Shown piece after piece: positions 47,782-59,698 of a stretch of 64,000 nucleotides of DNA. Under the pieces are notes generated by a model that saw only the letters and a list, made by a program, of their open reading frames with translations, was not told the origin of the DNA and searched no databases. The position numbers and the translations under genes are program-made. Position 1 is the stretch's first letter. Each line of letters opens with the position of its first letter. Source of the DNA: Acidimicrobiaceae bacterium (GTDB lineage Bacteria; Actinomycetota; Acidimicrobiia; Acidimicrobiales; RAAP-2); NCBI GenBank assembly GCA_003167415.1, contig PMTF01000013.1:38692-102691 (forward strand), in the 5' to 3' direction.

Positions 47782-50700
47782 TGCCCAGGCGCGAAGACCT
47801 GCACTCGATCATGGTCATCGGCTCCGGACCGATCGTCATCGGCCAGGCCTGTGAATTCGACTACTCGGGCACCCAGGCCTGCCAGGTACTGCGCGCCGAA
47901 GGATTCAAAGTGATCCTGGTGAACTCCAATCCCGCCACGATCATGACCGACCCCGCGACGGCCGACGTCACCTACGTCGAGCCGTTGGACGCCGACGTGC
48001 TGACTGACATCATTGATCGGGAACGTCCCGACGCGTTGTTGCCGACGTTGGGCGGACAGACGGCCCTCAACTTGACGATGGAGCTCGTGCGACGGGGCGT
48101 CACCGATCGCTTCGGCGTCGAAGTCATCGGTGCTCGACCGGACGCCATCGCCACCGCCGAGGACCGCGACCGCTTCAAATCGGCGATGGCCGACATCGGC
48201 TTGGCCGTCCCCGAATCCGGTTTCGCGCGCGACGTGCACGAGGCGTACGCGATCGCGGTGGGCATTGGTTGGCCGGTGATGATTCGACCGAGTTTCATCC
48301 TCGGCGGCGCGGGCACCGGCATCGCTCACGACGAATCGCAACTACGCACGTTGGCGGGCGAGGGCCTCGCGGCCTCACCGATCTCCGAGATCCTCGTCGA
48401 GCGTTCCGTGGCCGGTTGGAAGGAGTTCGAACTCGAAGTGATGCGCGACGCCGCCGATAACTGTGTGGTCGTCTGCGGCATAGAGAACTTCGATCCGATG
48501 GGCGTGCACACCGGTGACTCCATCACGGTCGCCCCTATTCAGACGCTCTCGGACGTCGAGTACCAGGCGATGCGCGACGACGCCTTCGCGGTCCTGCGCC
48601 GGGTGGGCGTGGAGACCGGGGGATCCAACGTGCAGTTCGCGGTCGACCCCGCGACGGGCGAGCGACTCGTCATTGAGATGAATCCCCGAGTCAGCCGATC
48701 GAGCGCCCTCGCTTCGAAGGCCACCGGTTTTCCGATCGCCAAGATCGCCGCGCGCTTGGCCGTCGGCTACACGCTCGACGAAATCCGCAATGACATCACC
48801 GAAGTGACGCCGGCCAGTTTCGAACCAGTCATCGACTACGTGGTGACGAAGATCCCGCGCTGGGCCTTCGAGAAACTGCCCGGGGCGACCGCAGAGCTCG
48901 GGACGAGGATGCAGTCGGTCGGTGAGGTGATGGCCATCGGCCGCAACTTCGCCGAGTCGCTGCAGAAGGCCGTTCGCTCGCTCGAACAGGGCCGGGTCGG
49001 TTTCGCGCTGGGACGTCACTCGGAATTCGTCGACTTCGACCTCGAACGGCTCTGGCACAGCAGCGTCGTCGCCACGCCGGAACGACTTTTCGCCCTGCAC
49101 GAACTGCTGTGGCGCGGAGCCTCCATCGACGACGTCGTCGCTCGCACCGGCATCGACTGCTGGTTCATCCAGCAGTTGAGCGAAATCATTGAGCGTGAGC
49201 GCGAACTCGGTCCCGACGTCGCGCTGGAGTCCTTCGACGCGCGAACGTGGCGCCGCTACAAACAGTGGGGATTCTCTGATCCGCAGATCGCCGATCTGTG
49301 CGGTCGCGACGTCTCGGACGTGACGGCGCTGCGTCGCGCGGCCGGCGTGGTCACGACGTTCAACACTGTCGACACCTGCGCCGCCGAGTTCGAAGCGTCG
49401 ACGCCGTATCACTACAGCACCTACGAGGACGCGAGCGAGGTCCGTCCGTCGGCTCGCGATCGCGTGATCATTCTCGGCTCCGGCCCGAATCGAATCGGTC
49501 AGGGCATCGAATTCGACTACTGCTGTGTGCACGCCTCGTTCGCCCTTCGCGACATGGGCTACGAGAGCGTCATGGTGAACTGCAATCCCGAAACCGTGTC
49601 GACGGACTATTCGACGTCGGACCGGCTCTACTTCGAGCCGCTGACGCCCGAAGACGTGGCCGAGGTGATCGCCGCCGAGCGCGCCGCGTGCGTCGACGGC
49701 GCTCGGGTGCTCGGCGTGATCGTGTCACTCGGCGGACAGACGCCGCTCAAGCTCTCGCACTCGCTGGACCCGGCCCTGGTACTGGGCACGCCCGTCGCCT
49801 CCATCGATTCGGCCGAAGACCGAGAACGGTGGTCGGCGATCTGTCGATCCTTAGGTCTGCGCCAGCCGCCCGGGGACGTGGCACTCACGTTGGTCGACGC
49901 CAAGACCATCGTGCGCGAGATCGGTTATCCGGTGCTGGTGCGGCCGAGTTACGTACTCGGCGGACGCGCTATGGAGATCGTCTACGACGACGCCTCGCTC
50001 GAGCGAGTGATGAAGGATCTGACGAGTCTGCACGGATCGTTGGCCCGGGAGGGCGGCGTCTCGCAGAGCCGGCCGATCCTGATTGACAGCTTCCTCGAAG
50101 ACGCCATCGAAGTGGACGTCGACGCCGTGCGCGACATTCCCGGCGACGTCTTCGTGGCGGGCGTCATGGAGCACGTCGAAGAGGCGGGCGTGCACTCCGG
50201 TGACTCGGCGTGCGCCCTACCGCCCCAAACGCTGAGTGACGCCGTGCTCGCGACGTTGCACGCCTACACCAAGAAGATCGCCGAGGCCCTCGGCGTCGTC
50301 GGTCTGATCAACGTGCAGTACGCCGTGAAGGATGAGGAGGTCTACGTCCTCGAGGCCAATCCGCGCGCCTCCAGGACGGTGCCCTTCGTCGCCAAGTCGA
50401 CCGGCGTCGCCTTGGCGCAGGTCGCGGTGCGCGTGATGATGGGCCAGACGTTGCGTGAGCTGGTCGAGCGGGGCGTGGTCCCTGCCGCGACCCCGGTGCC
50501 GGCGTACGTGTCGGTCAAAGAAGCGGTGTTACCGTTCAACCGCTTTCCCGGCGTGGACACCGTGCTCGGTCCCGAGATGCGCTCGACCGGAGAGGTCATG
50601 GGGGTGGGCGAAAGCTTCGGCATCGCCTTCGCCAAGGCCCAGCTGGCCGCGGGCACGCGCCTGCCCGACCACGGCCAGGTCTTCATGAGCCTCGCTGACC

Positions 50701-51074
50701 GCGACAAGGTGCAAGGACTCGAGCTCGCGCGACTCCTCGAGGACTTGGGATTCACGCTCGCCGCCACGGTCGGGACGGCCGGGTACCTGCGCGCTCACGG
50801 CGTGGAGGTGGCCACGCTGGTCGGCAAGGTCGGTCTCGCGGAGATGGGCGTGGATGCCGTCTCGATGATCGCGGCCGGCGAGGTGCAACTCGTCGTCAAC
50901 ACGCCCTCGGGCAGCGGCGCGCGCGCCGACGGCGCACTCATTCGAGGCGCCTGCGTGGTGCACGCCGTGTCGTGCCTCACGACGATCAGCGCCGGATTCG
51001 CGGCCGCCAAGGGGATTGCCGACACGCGGTCCCGGGGCTGGCGGGTCGCGTCGCTCCAGGAGTTGCACCGATGA
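47781..51074 (+). CDS. carB: Carbamoyl phosphate synthase large subunit
   Basis: [22 protein letters not shown] and duplicated ATP-grasp halves, 1097 aa. Confidence 0.97.
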   Translation: MPRREDLHSIMVIGSGPIVIGQACEFDYSGTQACQVLRAEGFKVILVNSNPATIMTDPATADVTYVEPLDADVLTDIIDRERPDALLPTLGGQTALNLTMELVRRGVTDRFGVEVIGARPDAIATAEDRDRFKSAMADIGLAVPESGFARDVHEAYAIAVGIGWPVMIRPSFILGGAGTGIAHDESQLRTLAGEGLAASPISEILVERSVAGWKEFELEVMRDAADNCVVVCGIENFDPMGVHTGDSITVAPIQTLSDVEYQAMRDDAFAVLRRVGVETGGSNVQFAVDPATGERLVIEMNPRVSRSSALASKATGFPIAKIAARLAVGYTLDEIRNDITEVTPASFEPVIDYVVTKIPRWAFEKLPGATAELGTRMQSVGEVMAIGRNFAESLQKAVRSLEQGRVGFALGRHSEFVDFDLERLWHSSVVATPERLFALHELLWRGASIDDVVARTGIDCWFIQQLSEIIERERELGPDVALESFDARTWRRYKQWGFSDPQIADLCGRDVSDVTALRRAAGVVTTFNTVDTCAAEFEASTPYHYSTYEDASEVRPSARDRVIILGSGPNRIGQGIEFDYCCVHASFALRDMGYESVMVNCNPETVSTDYSTSDRLYFEPLTPEDVAEVIAAERAACVDGARVLGVIVSLGGQTPLKLSHSLDPALVLGTPVASIDSAEDRERWSAICRSLGLRQPPGDVALTLVDAKTIVREIGYPVLVRPSYVLGGRAMEIVYDDASLERVMKDLTSLHGSLAREGGVSQSRPILIDSFLEDAIEVDVDAVRDIPGDVFVAGVMEHVEEAGVHSGDSACALPPQTLSDAVLATLHAYTKKIAEALGVVGLINVQYAVKDEEVYVLEANPRASRTVPFVAKSTGVALAQVAVRVMMGQTLRELVERGVVPAATPVPAYVSVKEAVLPFNRFPGVDTVLGPEMRSTGEVMGVGESFGIAFAKAQLAAGTRLPDHGQVFMSLADRDKVQGLELARLLEDLGFTLAATVGTAGYLRAHGVEVATLVGKVGLAEMGVDAVSMIAAGEVQLVVNTPSGSGARADGALIRGACVVHAVSCLTTISAGFAAAKGIADTRSRGWRVASLQELHR

Positions 51075-51979
51075 GTGAGCTCGCCACCAACGTGGGCGCC
51101 GTGGCGCTGCGTTCGCCGATCCTGACCGCGGCCGGCACCTCGGGTTACGGCGACGAACTCGCCGGATACGGCGATCTCTCCTCGCTCGGCGCCGTCGTCG
51201 TCAAGTCACTGGCCGCCTTTGCGTGGGAGGGCAACGCCGCGCCGCGCGTGGCCGCCTCGGGTGAGCACATGCTCAATTCGGTGGGACTCGCTGGCCCGGG
51301 CGTCGCATCGTGGCGCGCGCACTATCTGCCGGATCTCGAAGGACGACACTGCGACGTCGTGGCCTCGATTTGGGGTCGTACCGTCACCGAGTTCGGTGAT
51401 GCGGCCGAGGCGATGCGCGGCGCCCACGTGATCGCGATGGAGATAAACGCGAGCTGTCCGAACCTCGAGAGCCGATCCTCGATATTCGCGCACTCGGCGT
51501 TAGCGACCGCCGAGATCGTTCGCGCGGCGAAGGTGGCCGGTCTCCCACTGTGGATCAAGCTCAGTCCCAATACGCCCGATCTCGTCGCGATCGCCGACGC
51601 CGCGCTTGACGCCGGCGCGGACGCCCTGGTGCTCGCCAACACCGTGCTCGGACTCGGCATCGACATCGAACGGCGTCGGCCGTCTCTCGGTAACGGTGGG
51701 GGCGGGCTGAGTGGTCCGGGCATACTGCCGATCGCGTTGCGCTGCGTGTACGAATGTCGCGCCGCGTTTCCCGGCACGCCCATCGTGGGCGTCGGGGGCG
51801 TGAGCAGCGGCGAAGACGCCGTCGCGATGATCATGGCCGGCGCGAACGCCGTCGAAGTCGGCACGGCCACGTTCGCCAATCCGCGAGCTCCTTGGATGGT
51901 GCAACGGGGACTGGAGCGCTGGCTGCAACAACATAACGTGAGTCGAGTGGCGGACCTCGTGGGAGCGGCGCATGGATGA
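51071..51979 (+). CDS. pyrD: Dihydroorotate dehydrogenase (class 1-type)
   Basis: [48 protein letters not shown]. Confidence 0.92.
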   Translation: MSELATNVGAVALRSPILTAAGTSGYGDELAGYGDLSSLGAVVVKSLAAFAWEGNAAPRVAASGEHMLNSVGLAGPGVASWRAHYLPDLEGRHCDVVASIWGRTVTEFGDAAEAMRGAHVIAMEINASCPNLESRSSIFAHSALATAEIVRAAKVAGLPLWIKLSPNTPDLVAIADAALDAGADALVLANTVLGLGIDIERRRPSLGNGGGGLSGPGILPIALRCVYECRAAFPGTPIVGVGGVSSGEDAVAMIMAGANAVEVGTATFANPRAPWMVQRGLERWLQQHNVSRVADLVGAAHG

Positions 51980-52808
51980 GACGTTTGGCACGCGACTGCG
52001 CGATCGCATACGCGCTCTCGGACCACTGTGTGTCGGGGTCGACCCCAGTCGAGAGTTACTAGAGTCCTGGGACCGCGGTGACACGGTCGAGGGCATGGAG
52101 TTCTTTGCGCGCGCCGCGCTCGAAGCGATCGTGGGCACCGCGGCCGCGATCAAACCGCAGGTCGCGTTCTTCGAACGATTCGGCTCGGCCGGCTATCGGG
52201 TGCTCGAGCAACTCATTCGTGACGCGCACGACGCCGACGTCCTCGTCGTGGCCGACGCCAAACGCGGCGACTTCCTCGTCACCAATAACGGCTACGCCGA
52301 AGCCTGGTTGGCCGAGCGCTCCCCGCTTCGCGTCGACGCCGTGACGGCCAGTCCCTATCTCGGGGTCGACGCGCTGGCGCCTCTCTTTACGCTCGCCCGG
52401 GAGAACACTCGAGGCGTCTTTGTCCTCGTGGCGACGTCGAACAACGAGGGGCGGGCCGTGCAAGGAGCTCGTACGCCCGACGGTGAACGGGTGGAGGACC
52501 TCGTCCTTCGCTCGATCGCGGAACTGAACCAGCGCGACGACGGTCTCGGTTCTGTGGGCGCCGTGATCGGCGCCACTCGTGACGCCCCCGAATTCGATCT
52601 CGCGCACCTGGGCGGTCCCTTCCTCGTGCCGGGCGTAGGTGCGCAGGGCGGCAGTGCCGAGAACGTGGCGCGACTGTTCGCTCGCTGTCCGGCCGACACC
52701 GTGCTTGTGAATGTTGCACGATCCATACTGAAGGCCGGTCCCGAGCGTTCCGCGCTGCGTGACGCCGCGCGGCGATGGCGCGATGATCTCAATCAGGCGT
52801 TGGCCTGA
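51972..52808 (+). CDS. pyrF: Orotidine 5'-phosphate decarboxylase (mycobacterial/type 2)
   Basis: CVGVDPS, VVADAKRGDF, VTASPYLGVDAL. Confidence 0.94.
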   Translation: MDETFGTRLRDRIRALGPLCVGVDPSRELLESWDRGDTVEGMEFFARAALEAIVGTAAAIKPQVAFFERFGSAGYRVLEQLIRDAHDADVLVVADAKRGDFLVTNNGYAEAWLAERSPLRVDAVTASPYLGVDALAPLFTLARENTRGVFVLVATSNNEGRAVQGARTPDGERVEDLVLRSIAELNQRDDGLGSVGAVIGATRDAPEFDLAHLGGPFLVPGVGAQGGSAENVARLFARCPADTVLVNVARSILKAGPERSALRDAARRWRDDLNQALA

Positions 52809-52829
52809 ACAAAAGTCAGCGCAGGGGAG

Positions 52830-52835
52830 TAATCT
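52830..52835 (+). promoter_or_regulatory. Candidate -10 (TAATCT) six nt before mihF GTG (leaderless)
   Basis: TAATCT-GACATC-GTG. Confidence 0.4.
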
Positions 52836-52841
52836 GACATC

Positions 52842-53162
52842 GTGACTCCCACACCGCCGAACCTCTCGCAAGAACAGCGCGTCGAGGCATCGCGATTGGC
52901 CGTAGCGAATCGTCGTCGACGCGCGGAAGTCAAGCGCCAAGTGAAGTCGGGCGAGCTGTCACTGGAAGAACTTTTCGACCTGGCCGCGCGCGAAGAGTGC
53001 GTGGCGCAGATGCGCGCCTATGACCTCATCAGTGCGCTTCCCGCCATTGGCGAAGTGAAGGCCGAACGAATTATGAACAACGCGTCGATCGCCAAGACCC
53101 GGCGGATCCGGGGCCTCGGTCCCAAGCAGCGCGCAGAACTGTTTCGAGCTCTTGTCCGCTGA
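52842..53162 (+). CDS. mihF: Actinobacterial integration host factor MihF
   Basis: RRRRAEVKRQVKSGELSLEELF, LPAIGEVKAERIM, RRIRGLGPKQRAEL; precedes gmk. Confidence 0.93.
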   Translation: MTPTPPNLSQEQRVEASRLAVANRRRRAEVKRQVKSGELSLEELFDLAAREECVAQMRAYDLISALPAIGEVKAERIMNNASIAKTRRIRGLGPKQRAELFRALVR

Positions 53163-53724
53163 GCCCTTCATTGCGGTTCTCATCGGTCCGGGCGGCGTTG
53201 GCAAAGGCACTCTGGCTCGAGCGCTCGTTGAGGCCGACCCGCGTCTGTGGCTGAGTAAGAGTTGGACCACGCGTCCGGTGCGAGCGACCGAAGACGGTAC
53301 GGAGTACTACTTCGTCGACCGTGCCACGTTCGAACGGGCCATCGAGGACGACTCGTTCTTGGAGTGGGCTGAGTTCCACGGCAACCTGTACGGGACGCCT
53401 CGTCCCCAGGCCGGCGAGCACGACGTGCTGCTCGAGATCGAAGTCCAAGGCGCCGAGCAGGTCCTCGCGCACGACGCCACGGCCGTGGTCATCCTCGTGG
53501 TCGCTCCGTCGATGGAGCAACTCGAAGAACGACTGCGGGGCCGTGGCGACGGCGACGAGCACGTGGAAAAGCGACTCTCGAGTGCACCGCACGAACTCGC
53601 GAAAGGCCAGGCGATTGCTACGCGCGTCGTGGTTAATGACGACGTGGAGCGGGCAACGAGGGAAATCCTCTCTATACTGGAAGAACTCCGCCCAGCCCGG
53701 CGATCCCCCTCGAAAAAGGACTGA
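53152..53724 (+). CDS. gmk: Guanylate kinase
   Basis: GPGGVGKGT P-loop, SWTTRPVRATEDGTEYYFVDRATFE; TTG start. Confidence 0.93.
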   Translation: MSAEPFIAVLIGPGGVGKGTLARALVEADPRLWLSKSWTTRPVRATEDGTEYYFVDRATFERAIEDDSFLEWAEFHGNLYGTPRPQAGEHDVLLEIEVQGAEQVLAHDATAVVILVVAPSMEQLEERLRGRGDGDEHVEKRLSSAPHELAKGQAIATRVVVNDDVERATREILSILEELRPARRSPSKKD

Positions 53725-53729
53725 ACACC

Positions 53730-54083
53730 ATGGCCGAACGCCCCACCCTCGTCGATCCGCCCATCGAGACCCTCTTGAACAAGGTGGGCGATTCGAAGTT
53801 CACGCTGGTGGCCGTCTCGGCGATCCGGGCCCGTGAGATCAACGAGTACTACAACGGCCTCGGATCGGGCCACGGGGCCCTGATTCCGCCGCAGGTGACG
53901 TCGCTTTCCAATAAGTCACTGTCGTTGGCGATGGAAGAGCTCTACCAGGGCAAACTGGAGTTCCACCGCCCCACCGCCGAAGAACTCGAAGATGAGCGTC
54001 TCCAAGCGGTCGCGTTAGAAGAGGCCCGTCAGGACGCCAACAGCGACCTTGACGCCTTCACCGATGCCCTCCGCGACGCCTGA
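53730..54083 (+). CDS. rpoZ: RNA polymerase omega subunit
   Basis: KFTLVAVSAIRAREINEYYN; between gmk and coaBC. Confidence 0.88.
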   Translation: MAERPTLVDPPIETLLNKVGDSKFTLVAVSAIRAREINEYYNGLGSGHGALIPPQVTSLSNKSLSLAMEELYQGKLEFHRPTAEELEDERLQAVALEEARQDANSDLDAFTDALRDA

Positions 54084-55296
54084 GTCGTCCCCACCTCGAA
54101 TAGTCCTCGGCGTGGCCGGCGGCATCGCCGCTTACAAGTCAGTTGAACTGTTGCGTCTCCTGCGCGACGCCAACTACCACGTGGCTCCGATTCTCACCCC
54201 CGACGCCACGCGCTTCGTGGGGGCGCTGACCTTTAGCGCGCTCGCGAGCGAGCCGGCGCGCACGAACCTGTTCGGGGATCCCTCGACGCCGATTCCGCAC
54301 ACGCACCTCGGACAAAACGCCGACCTGATCGTCGTCGCGCCGGCCACGGCGCATCTCATCGCGCGTTACGCCATGGGACTTGCCGACGACCTGTTGAGCG
54401 CCACGTTGATGGCCACCAAAGCGCCCGTGCTGCTGTGTGCGGCGATGCACTCCGAGATGTGGGCGCAACCATCGGTGCAGGAGAATCTCGCCACGTTGCG
54501 ACGGCGCGGCGTCATGGTGCTCGAGCCCGAGACCGGTCACCTCGCCGGCGGCGACGTCGGCGTCGGTCGAATGGCCGAGCCGGCGGCAATTTTCGAGCTG
54601 GTCGAGAAGATCGTGCGCGGCTACCGCGGTCCGCTCAGCGCCAAGCGCGTCTTGATCAGTGCCGGGGGAACTCGTGAAGCAATCGATCCGGTGCGCGTTC
54701 TCGCCAATCGCTCTTCCGGTCGCCAGGGTTACGCCCTGGCCGAAGTCGCGCACCGGCTGGGCGCCACGGTGACCTTGGTGACGACCGTCGAGCGCGAGCT
54801 CGCGCTCGACGTGGCCGCGGCCATCGACGTCGTTCACGTCGAGAGCGCGGCGCAGATGCGTGACGCCATGCTGGAGAGGTTCGCGAACAGCGACTGCGCG
54901 ATCATGGCGGCCGCGGTGACCGATTTCACGGTCACGCCGGCGAGCGAAAAGATCAAAAAAGTCGCCGGACTTCCTTCCCTTCAATTCGAACTCACCGCCG
55001 ACATCGTCCAAGACCTGGTCGCCGCACGCACCGCGTCGCAGGTCGTGGTGGCCTTCGCGGCCGAGACGACGAACGTCATCGAGAACGCTCGAGAGAAATT
55101 GCAGCGCAAAGACGTGGACCTGTTAGTGGTGAATGACGTCTCGGCCCCGGGCGTCGGCTTCGAGCACGCGACCAACGAAGTCGTCGTGCTGGGCCGTGAC
55201 GGGGTCGCGCAACCGGTGTCGCTGCGATCGAAAGAAGCGGTGGCGATGGCGATCTTGGCTAGGGTGGCCTCATTGCTATCGCAAGGAGCCCCATGA
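54064..55296 (+). CDS. coaBC: Phosphopantothenoylcysteine decarboxylase/synthetase CoaBC
   Basis: [24 protein letters not shown]-type region, [14 protein letters not shown]. Confidence 0.94.
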   Translation: MPSATPESSPPRIVLGVAGGIAAYKSVELLRLLRDANYHVAPILTPDATRFVGALTFSALASEPARTNLFGDPSTPIPHTHLGQNADLIVVAPATAHLIARYAMGLADDLLSATLMATKAPVLLCAAMHSEMWAQPSVQENLATLRRRGVMVLEPETGHLAGGDVGVGRMAEPAAIFELVEKIVRGYRGPLSAKRVLISAGGTREAIDPVRVLANRSSGRQGYALAEVAHRLGATVTLVTTVERELALDVAAAIDVVHVESAAQMRDAMLERFANSDCAIMAAAVTDFTVTPASEKIKKVAGLPSLQFELTADIVQDLVAARTASQVVVAFAAETTNVIENAREKLQRKDVDLLVVNDVSAPGVGFEHATNEVVVLGRDGVAQPVSLRSKEAVAMAILARVASLLSQGAP

Positions 55297-56489
55297 GCGA
55301 CCGCACCCTCTTCACGTCGGAGTCGGTGACCGAAGGACACCCCGACAAGGTCGCCGATCAGGTTTCGGACGCCGTCCTCGACGCCATCCTCGCCCAGGAC
55401 CCCACCGCGCGAGTGGCCTGTGAGACGTTGCTCACCACCGGACTGTGCGTGGTGGCCGGCGAGATCTCCACCAGCGCGTACGTCGACATCAATCACCTCG
55501 CGCGCGAGACCATTATCGGCATCGGCTACGACGACGGCGCTATGGGCTTCGACGGACGCAGTTGCGGAATCTTGGTCACGCTCGACAAGCAGAGTCCCGA
55601 CATCGCCGACGGTGTCGACGTGGCGCTCGAACAGCGCTCCGGCGCCGGGGACGAGGACGTTCTGAACTCTCAAGGGGCCGGCGACCAGGGCATGATGTTC
55701 GGTTACGCCTGCAGCGACAACGATGACTTCATGCCCCTGCCGATCTGGCTGGCCCATCGCCTGGCCATGCGATTGGCCCAGGTTCGTCGTTCCGGGCTCA
55801 TCCCGTATCTGCGGCCCGACGGCAAGACCCAAGTGACCGTGGTCTACGAAGACGGCAAACCGGTGGCGATCGATACCGTGCTGATCTCGACCCAACACGA
55901 GGACGGCATCGACTCGCTCACGACGATCAAGAACGACGTCCTCGAGCACGTGATCATGCCGATGCTGCCCGCTGACCTCGACGCCACGTCGATGAAGATC
56001 TTCGTGAACCCTTCGGGGAAATTCGTGTTGGGTGGACCGCACGCCGACACCGGACTCACCGGTCGAAAGATCATCGTGGACACCTACGGCGGGATGGCCC
56101 GTCACGGCGGCGGTGCCTTCTCGGGCAAGGATCCCTCGAAGGTCGATCGCTCGGGCGCCTACGCCGCGCGCTGGGTCGCCAAGCACGTCGTCGCCGCCGG
56201 TGCGGCCGAGCGTTGCGAAGTCCAGGTCGCCTACGCCATCGGCGTGGCGCGACCGGTGTCGGTCCTGGTCGACACCTTCGGAACGGAGCGCGTCGATCGC
56301 GCCACGATCGCCAAGGCCGTCGACGCCCTGTTCGATCTTCGCCCCGCGGCGATCATCCGCGACCTCGACCTACGTCGTCCGATCTATCAGCGCACCGCCG
56401 CCTACGGCCACTTCGGCCGCAGTGATCAAGGTTTCACCTGGGAGCAGACATCGCGGGTCGACGATCTGCGCCGAGAACTGTCGCTGTAG
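55293..56489 (+). CDS. metK: S-adenosylmethionine synthetase
   Basis: [52 protein letters not shown]. Confidence 0.97.
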   Translation: MSDRTLFTSESVTEGHPDKVADQVSDAVLDAILAQDPTARVACETLLTTGLCVVAGEISTSAYVDINHLARETIIGIGYDDGAMGFDGRSCGILVTLDKQSPDIADGVDVALEQRSGAGDEDVLNSQGAGDQGMMFGYACSDNDDFMPLPIWLAHRLAMRLAQVRRSGLIPYLRPDGKTQVTVVYEDGKPVAIDTVLISTQHEDGIDSLTTIKNDVLEHVIMPMLPADLDATSMKIFVNPSGKFVLGGPHADTGLTGRKIIVDTYGGMARHGGGAFSGKDPSKVDRSGAYAARWVAKHVVAAGAAERCEVQVAYAIGVARPVSVLVDTFGTERVDRATIAKAVDALFDLRPAAIIRDLDLRRPIYQRTAAYGHFGRSDQGFTWEQTSRVDDLRRELSL

Positions 56490-56491
56490 CA

Positions 56492-58204
56492 GTGAGCGCC
56501 GCGCGCGCCGTTCGCATCATCACCGAGGTCGCGGCCGTCGATCGCCCCTTCGACTACCTGGTCACCGAGAAGACGGCGCGCGTCGCGGTCGGAGACCGGG
56601 TGCGCGTGGACTTCAACGGCCGCTCCGTTCGGGGTTGGGTCACCGACCGGGCCGCGGTCAGCCCCGACCTCAAGCCCTTGGTGAAATGGCTGGGTTACGG
56701 ACCACCGGCGTCGCTGCTCGAGTTGTTGGCCTGGGCCAGTGTGCGTTGGTACAGCCCGGTGAGTCGCTTCCTCGCCTCGTCGTCACCGAAACGTCTCATC
56801 ACTGAACTGCCGTCGGCCCCCGAGTCGAAGGCCCTCGCGAGCGCCGTATTGGCCGGCGTCAACGAGGTAGAGCCGGGGGTGCTCGAAGTCGCCCCGACGA
56901 CGGACCCCCTGGGATTGATTCTCGCCGCCTGCGAAGCGACCCGCGAGAAAGAGGGCTCGCTGTTGGTCCTCGTACCGACCGAGTCGTGGGCCGGTCGACT
57001 GCGGGGTCGTTTGGAACAGCGAGGGTGCGACGTCGCCTCCGGCGAGGACCAGTGGGACCGAATGCGCGCCGGCTGGCCCGTGGTCGTCGGCGCCCGGGGC
57101 ACGGCGCTCGCGCCGGTGCCCAAGGTCCGTGGCGCCGTCATTGTCGACGCCGACGACGAGGCCTATCGCAACGCGGGGGCGCCGACGTGGGACGCGGTGA
57201 CCATGCTGCGCGAGCGATGTCGTCGCGACGCGGCGCCGTTGTGGTGTACGTCGAGCGTGCCGTCGCCGTCTTTGTTGAACGACGGCGCCTATCGCTCGTG
57301 GGGCGACGTGACGGGTGGCTGGCCGCGGGTCACCATCGTCGATCGACGATTGAGCGACCCGCACGACGGCGTCCTCGCTCGCGAGGCGCTCGCGACCGCG
57401 CGACGAGCCCTCGAAGGCGACGATCCGGTGGCCGTCGTCGTCGTCTTGCAGCGCCTCGGCGATGGCCGTCTCTTCGCGTGCGCCAAGTGCGGAGAGCTCG
57501 CCCGTTGTGAGGTGTGCGGACAGGCCGAAGAAGAGAGTGACGGCCTTTTGGCGTGTCGAGAGCGCCACGAGCCCCGAGCCAACTTCTGTCGAACGTGCGG
57601 AGCGACGAATCTGAAACGCGTTCGAATCGGCGTGACGACGTTGGCTCGCGACGTCGCGGCGCAGCTCGCTCAGAAGGTCAGTGAGGTGACGGCCACCACG
57701 CCACTCGACGCGGCTCTAGAGCGAGTCGTCGTCGGAACCGAAGCCGTGTGGCAACGAGTTCGACGTTGCGGTGTCGTCATCTTCGTCGACTTCGATCAGT
57801 ATCTATTAGCACCGCGCGCGTCGGCGCGTCACAGGGCGATCACCGCCGTGGGCAAAGCCGGTCGACTCGTGGGACCGCGTCGCGAGGGACGCGGTGCGGT
57901 CGTTCTGCAGACTCGCCGGAGTGACGACCCGGTCGTGGACGCTCTCGTACGAGCGAACTTCGATGAGATCATCGACCAGGACGTGAAAACGGCGCGAGTG
58001 CTCGAACTCGCACCCTACGGCGCTGAAGCCGAGGTCTCGGGCGAGGGCGCCGAGGCATTCGTCGAAGGCTTGCGCGAGTACCGAGTCACTATTCGTCCGT
58101 CGTCGACCGGGTTCATCGTGCGCACGCACGACCTGACGACGTTAACCGCCGCGCTGCGCGCCGCCCCGCGACCGCTCGCCAAGGTACGCGTCGCGGTGCA
58201 GTAG
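56492..58204 (+). CDS. priA: PriA-like protein (degenerate helicase region)
   Basis: PriA N-terminal DNA-binding domain, Zn-binding CAKCGELARCEVCG...CRTCG; no recognizable Walker A. Confidence 0.82.
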   Translation: MSAARAVRIITEVAAVDRPFDYLVTEKTARVAVGDRVRVDFNGRSVRGWVTDRAAVSPDLKPLVKWLGYGPPASLLELLAWASVRWYSPVSRFLASSSPKRLITELPSAPESKALASAVLAGVNEVEPGVLEVAPTTDPLGLILAACEATREKEGSLLVLVPTESWAGRLRGRLEQRGCDVASGEDQWDRMRAGWPVVVGARGTALAPVPKVRGAVIVDADDEAYRNAGAPTWDAVTMLRERCRRDAAPLWCTSSVPSPSLLNDGAYRSWGDVTGGWPRVTIVDRRLSDPHDGVLAREALATARRALEGDDPVAVVVVLQRLGDGRLFACAKCGELARCEVCGQAEEESDGLLACRERHEPRANFCRTCGATNLKRVRIGVTTLARDVAAQLAQKVSEVTATTPLDAALERVVVGTEAVWQRVRRCGVVIFVDFDQYLLAPRASARHRAITAVGKAGRLVGPRREGRGAVVLQTRRSDDPVVDALVRANFDEIIDQDVKTARVLELAPYGAEAEVSGEGAEAFVEGLREYRVTIRPSSTGFIVRTHDLTTLTAALRAAPRPLAKVRVAVQ

Positions 58205-58248
58205 GCGTGCTGAGGCCGCCACGCGAAAGAGTTTCCGAGGGCCAGCGA

Positions 58249-58254
58249 TAACGT
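58249..58254 (+). promoter_or_regulatory. Candidate -10 (TAACGT) six nt before def GTG (leaderless)
   Basis: TAACGT-GGGGGA-GTG. Confidence 0.4.
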
Positions 58255-58260
58255 GGGGGA

Positions 58261-58794
58261 GTGACGACGCTTCCTATTCGTATCTACGGCGACCCGGTCC
58301 TGACCCAGGTGACGACCGAGATCGAGAACATCGACGGTCGCATCGCGGCGCTCGCCCAGACGATGATCGAGACGATGAACGAGGCGCCGGGCGTGGGGCT
58401 GGCCGCCAATCAAGTGGGCGTCCAAAAGCGCCTCTTCGTCTACGACCAGGGTGAAGGTCCCCACGTCGTCGTGAACCCCAAGATTCTCGAGACCGACGGC
58501 GAGTGGACGTACGAAGAGGGCTGCCTCTCGGTGCCCGGACTCAGTTGGGAAATCACTCGAGCCAACGCGGTCCACCTCGTGGGCTTCGACCTCGACGGAA
58601 ACGAGATCGACGTGCAGACCGACGAGTACGAGGGCCGCATCCTCCAACACGAGATGGACCACCTCGACGGGGTCTTGCTCCTCGAACGACTCAACGCCGA
58701 CCAGCGACGTGAGGCCAAGCAGATACTTCGTGCCCGCAATCTGGAACTGAGCGGTTCGGACCCCGACGGACTCCACCTGTTGCTGGGTGAGTAA
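58261..58794 (+). CDS. def: Peptide deformylase
   Basis: GVGLAANQVG, EEGCLSVPG, QHEMDHLDGVL. Confidence 0.95.
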   Translation: MTTLPIRIYGDPVLTQVTTEIENIDGRIAALAQTMIETMNEAPGVGLAANQVGVQKRLFVYDQGEGPHVVVNPKILETDGEWTYEEGCLSVPGLSWEITRANAVHLVGFDLDGNEIDVQTDEYEGRILQHEMDHLDGVLLLERLNADQRREAKQILRARNLELSGSDPDGLHLLLGE

Positions 58795-59670
58795 GTGCGT
58801 CTCGCTTTCCTCGGCACGCCCGAGGCGGCCGTCCCGTCGCTTCGCGCCCTCGTCGGCGCCGGTCACGACGTCGCTCTAGTCATCACTCGGCCCGATCGCA
58901 AGCGTGGTCGAGGCGGCCAGCTGTCACCCAGTCCCGTCAAGGCCTGCGCACAAGAGTTGGGTCTCGCCATCGGTCATCGACTCAGCGAACTGGACGACTT
59001 CGACGTCGAGCGCGGCGTCGTGGTGGCCTACGGTCGACTGATCGCGCCCGAGGTTTTAGCCCGCGTCGCGATGCTCAACGTTCACTTCTCGCTGCTGCCT
59101 CGGTGGCGCGGAGCCGCCCCCGTCGAGCGCGCGATCCTGGCGGGCGACACCGAGACGGGCGTCAGCATCATGACCCTCGAGGCCGAACTCGACACCGGTC
59201 CCGTGCACCTCGAACAACGCGTCGCGATTGACGCGAAATCGCTGACGTCACTTCTAGGTGAACTCGCGACCGTGGGTGCTCAGGCACTCACTGAGGTCCT
59301 CGGTTCGCCCGAACTGTTGGCACACCCTCGCGCGCAAGAGGGGGACGTCACGTACGCCGCGAAGCTCACCAAAGAGGACTTCCACCTCACGAGTGCATCG
59401 TCGGCCGCGCAGCTCTTGCGAATTGTTCAGTTGGGCCAGGCGTTCACCATGGTCGCTGAGCGCCGACTACTCGTGGAAAGTGCGGTCGAATACGAAGGCG
59501 CCGTTGTGGCCCGCGGATCAATCGCGCTGCGTGACGCTGCGGTCATTCTGGGGGCGGCGGAAGGGGCGATCGCCCTGCAAATCGTGCGCCCCGAGAGCGG
59601 CAAGTCAATGAGTGCGACGGCGTGGTGGACCGGTGCGAGACTCGATGAAGCCGTCGTTCAATGGGCGTGA
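58795..59670 (+). CDS. fmt: Methionyl-tRNA formyltransferase
   Basis: FLGTPEAAVPSLRAL, NVHFSLLPRWRGAAPVERAI. Confidence 0.94.
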   Translation: MRLAFLGTPEAAVPSLRALVGAGHDVALVITRPDRKRGRGGQLSPSPVKACAQELGLAIGHRLSELDDFDVERGVVVAYGRLIAPEVLARVAMLNVHFSLLPRWRGAAPVERAILAGDTETGVSIMTLEAELDTGPVHLEQRVAIDAKSLTSLLGELATVGAQALTEVLGSPELLAHPRAQEGDVTYAAKLTKEDFHLTSASSAAQLLRIVQLGQAFTMVAERRLLVESAVEYEGAVVARGSIALRDAAVILGAAEGAIALQIVRPESGKSMSATAWWTGARLDEAVVQWA

Positions 59671-59698
59671 ACAAATCGGCCCCGAATAGGCTGCCGTT

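Noticed and set aside
48375-49532. 385-aa antisense ORF inside carB
   Set aside because: Shadow ORF of a high-GC coding region; carB frame is clearly the real one and the antisense product matches no family I know.
54981-56186. 401-aa antisense ORF over coaBC/metK
   Set aside because: Long only because of GC-rich codon shadowing; low-complexity R/H/D-rich product.
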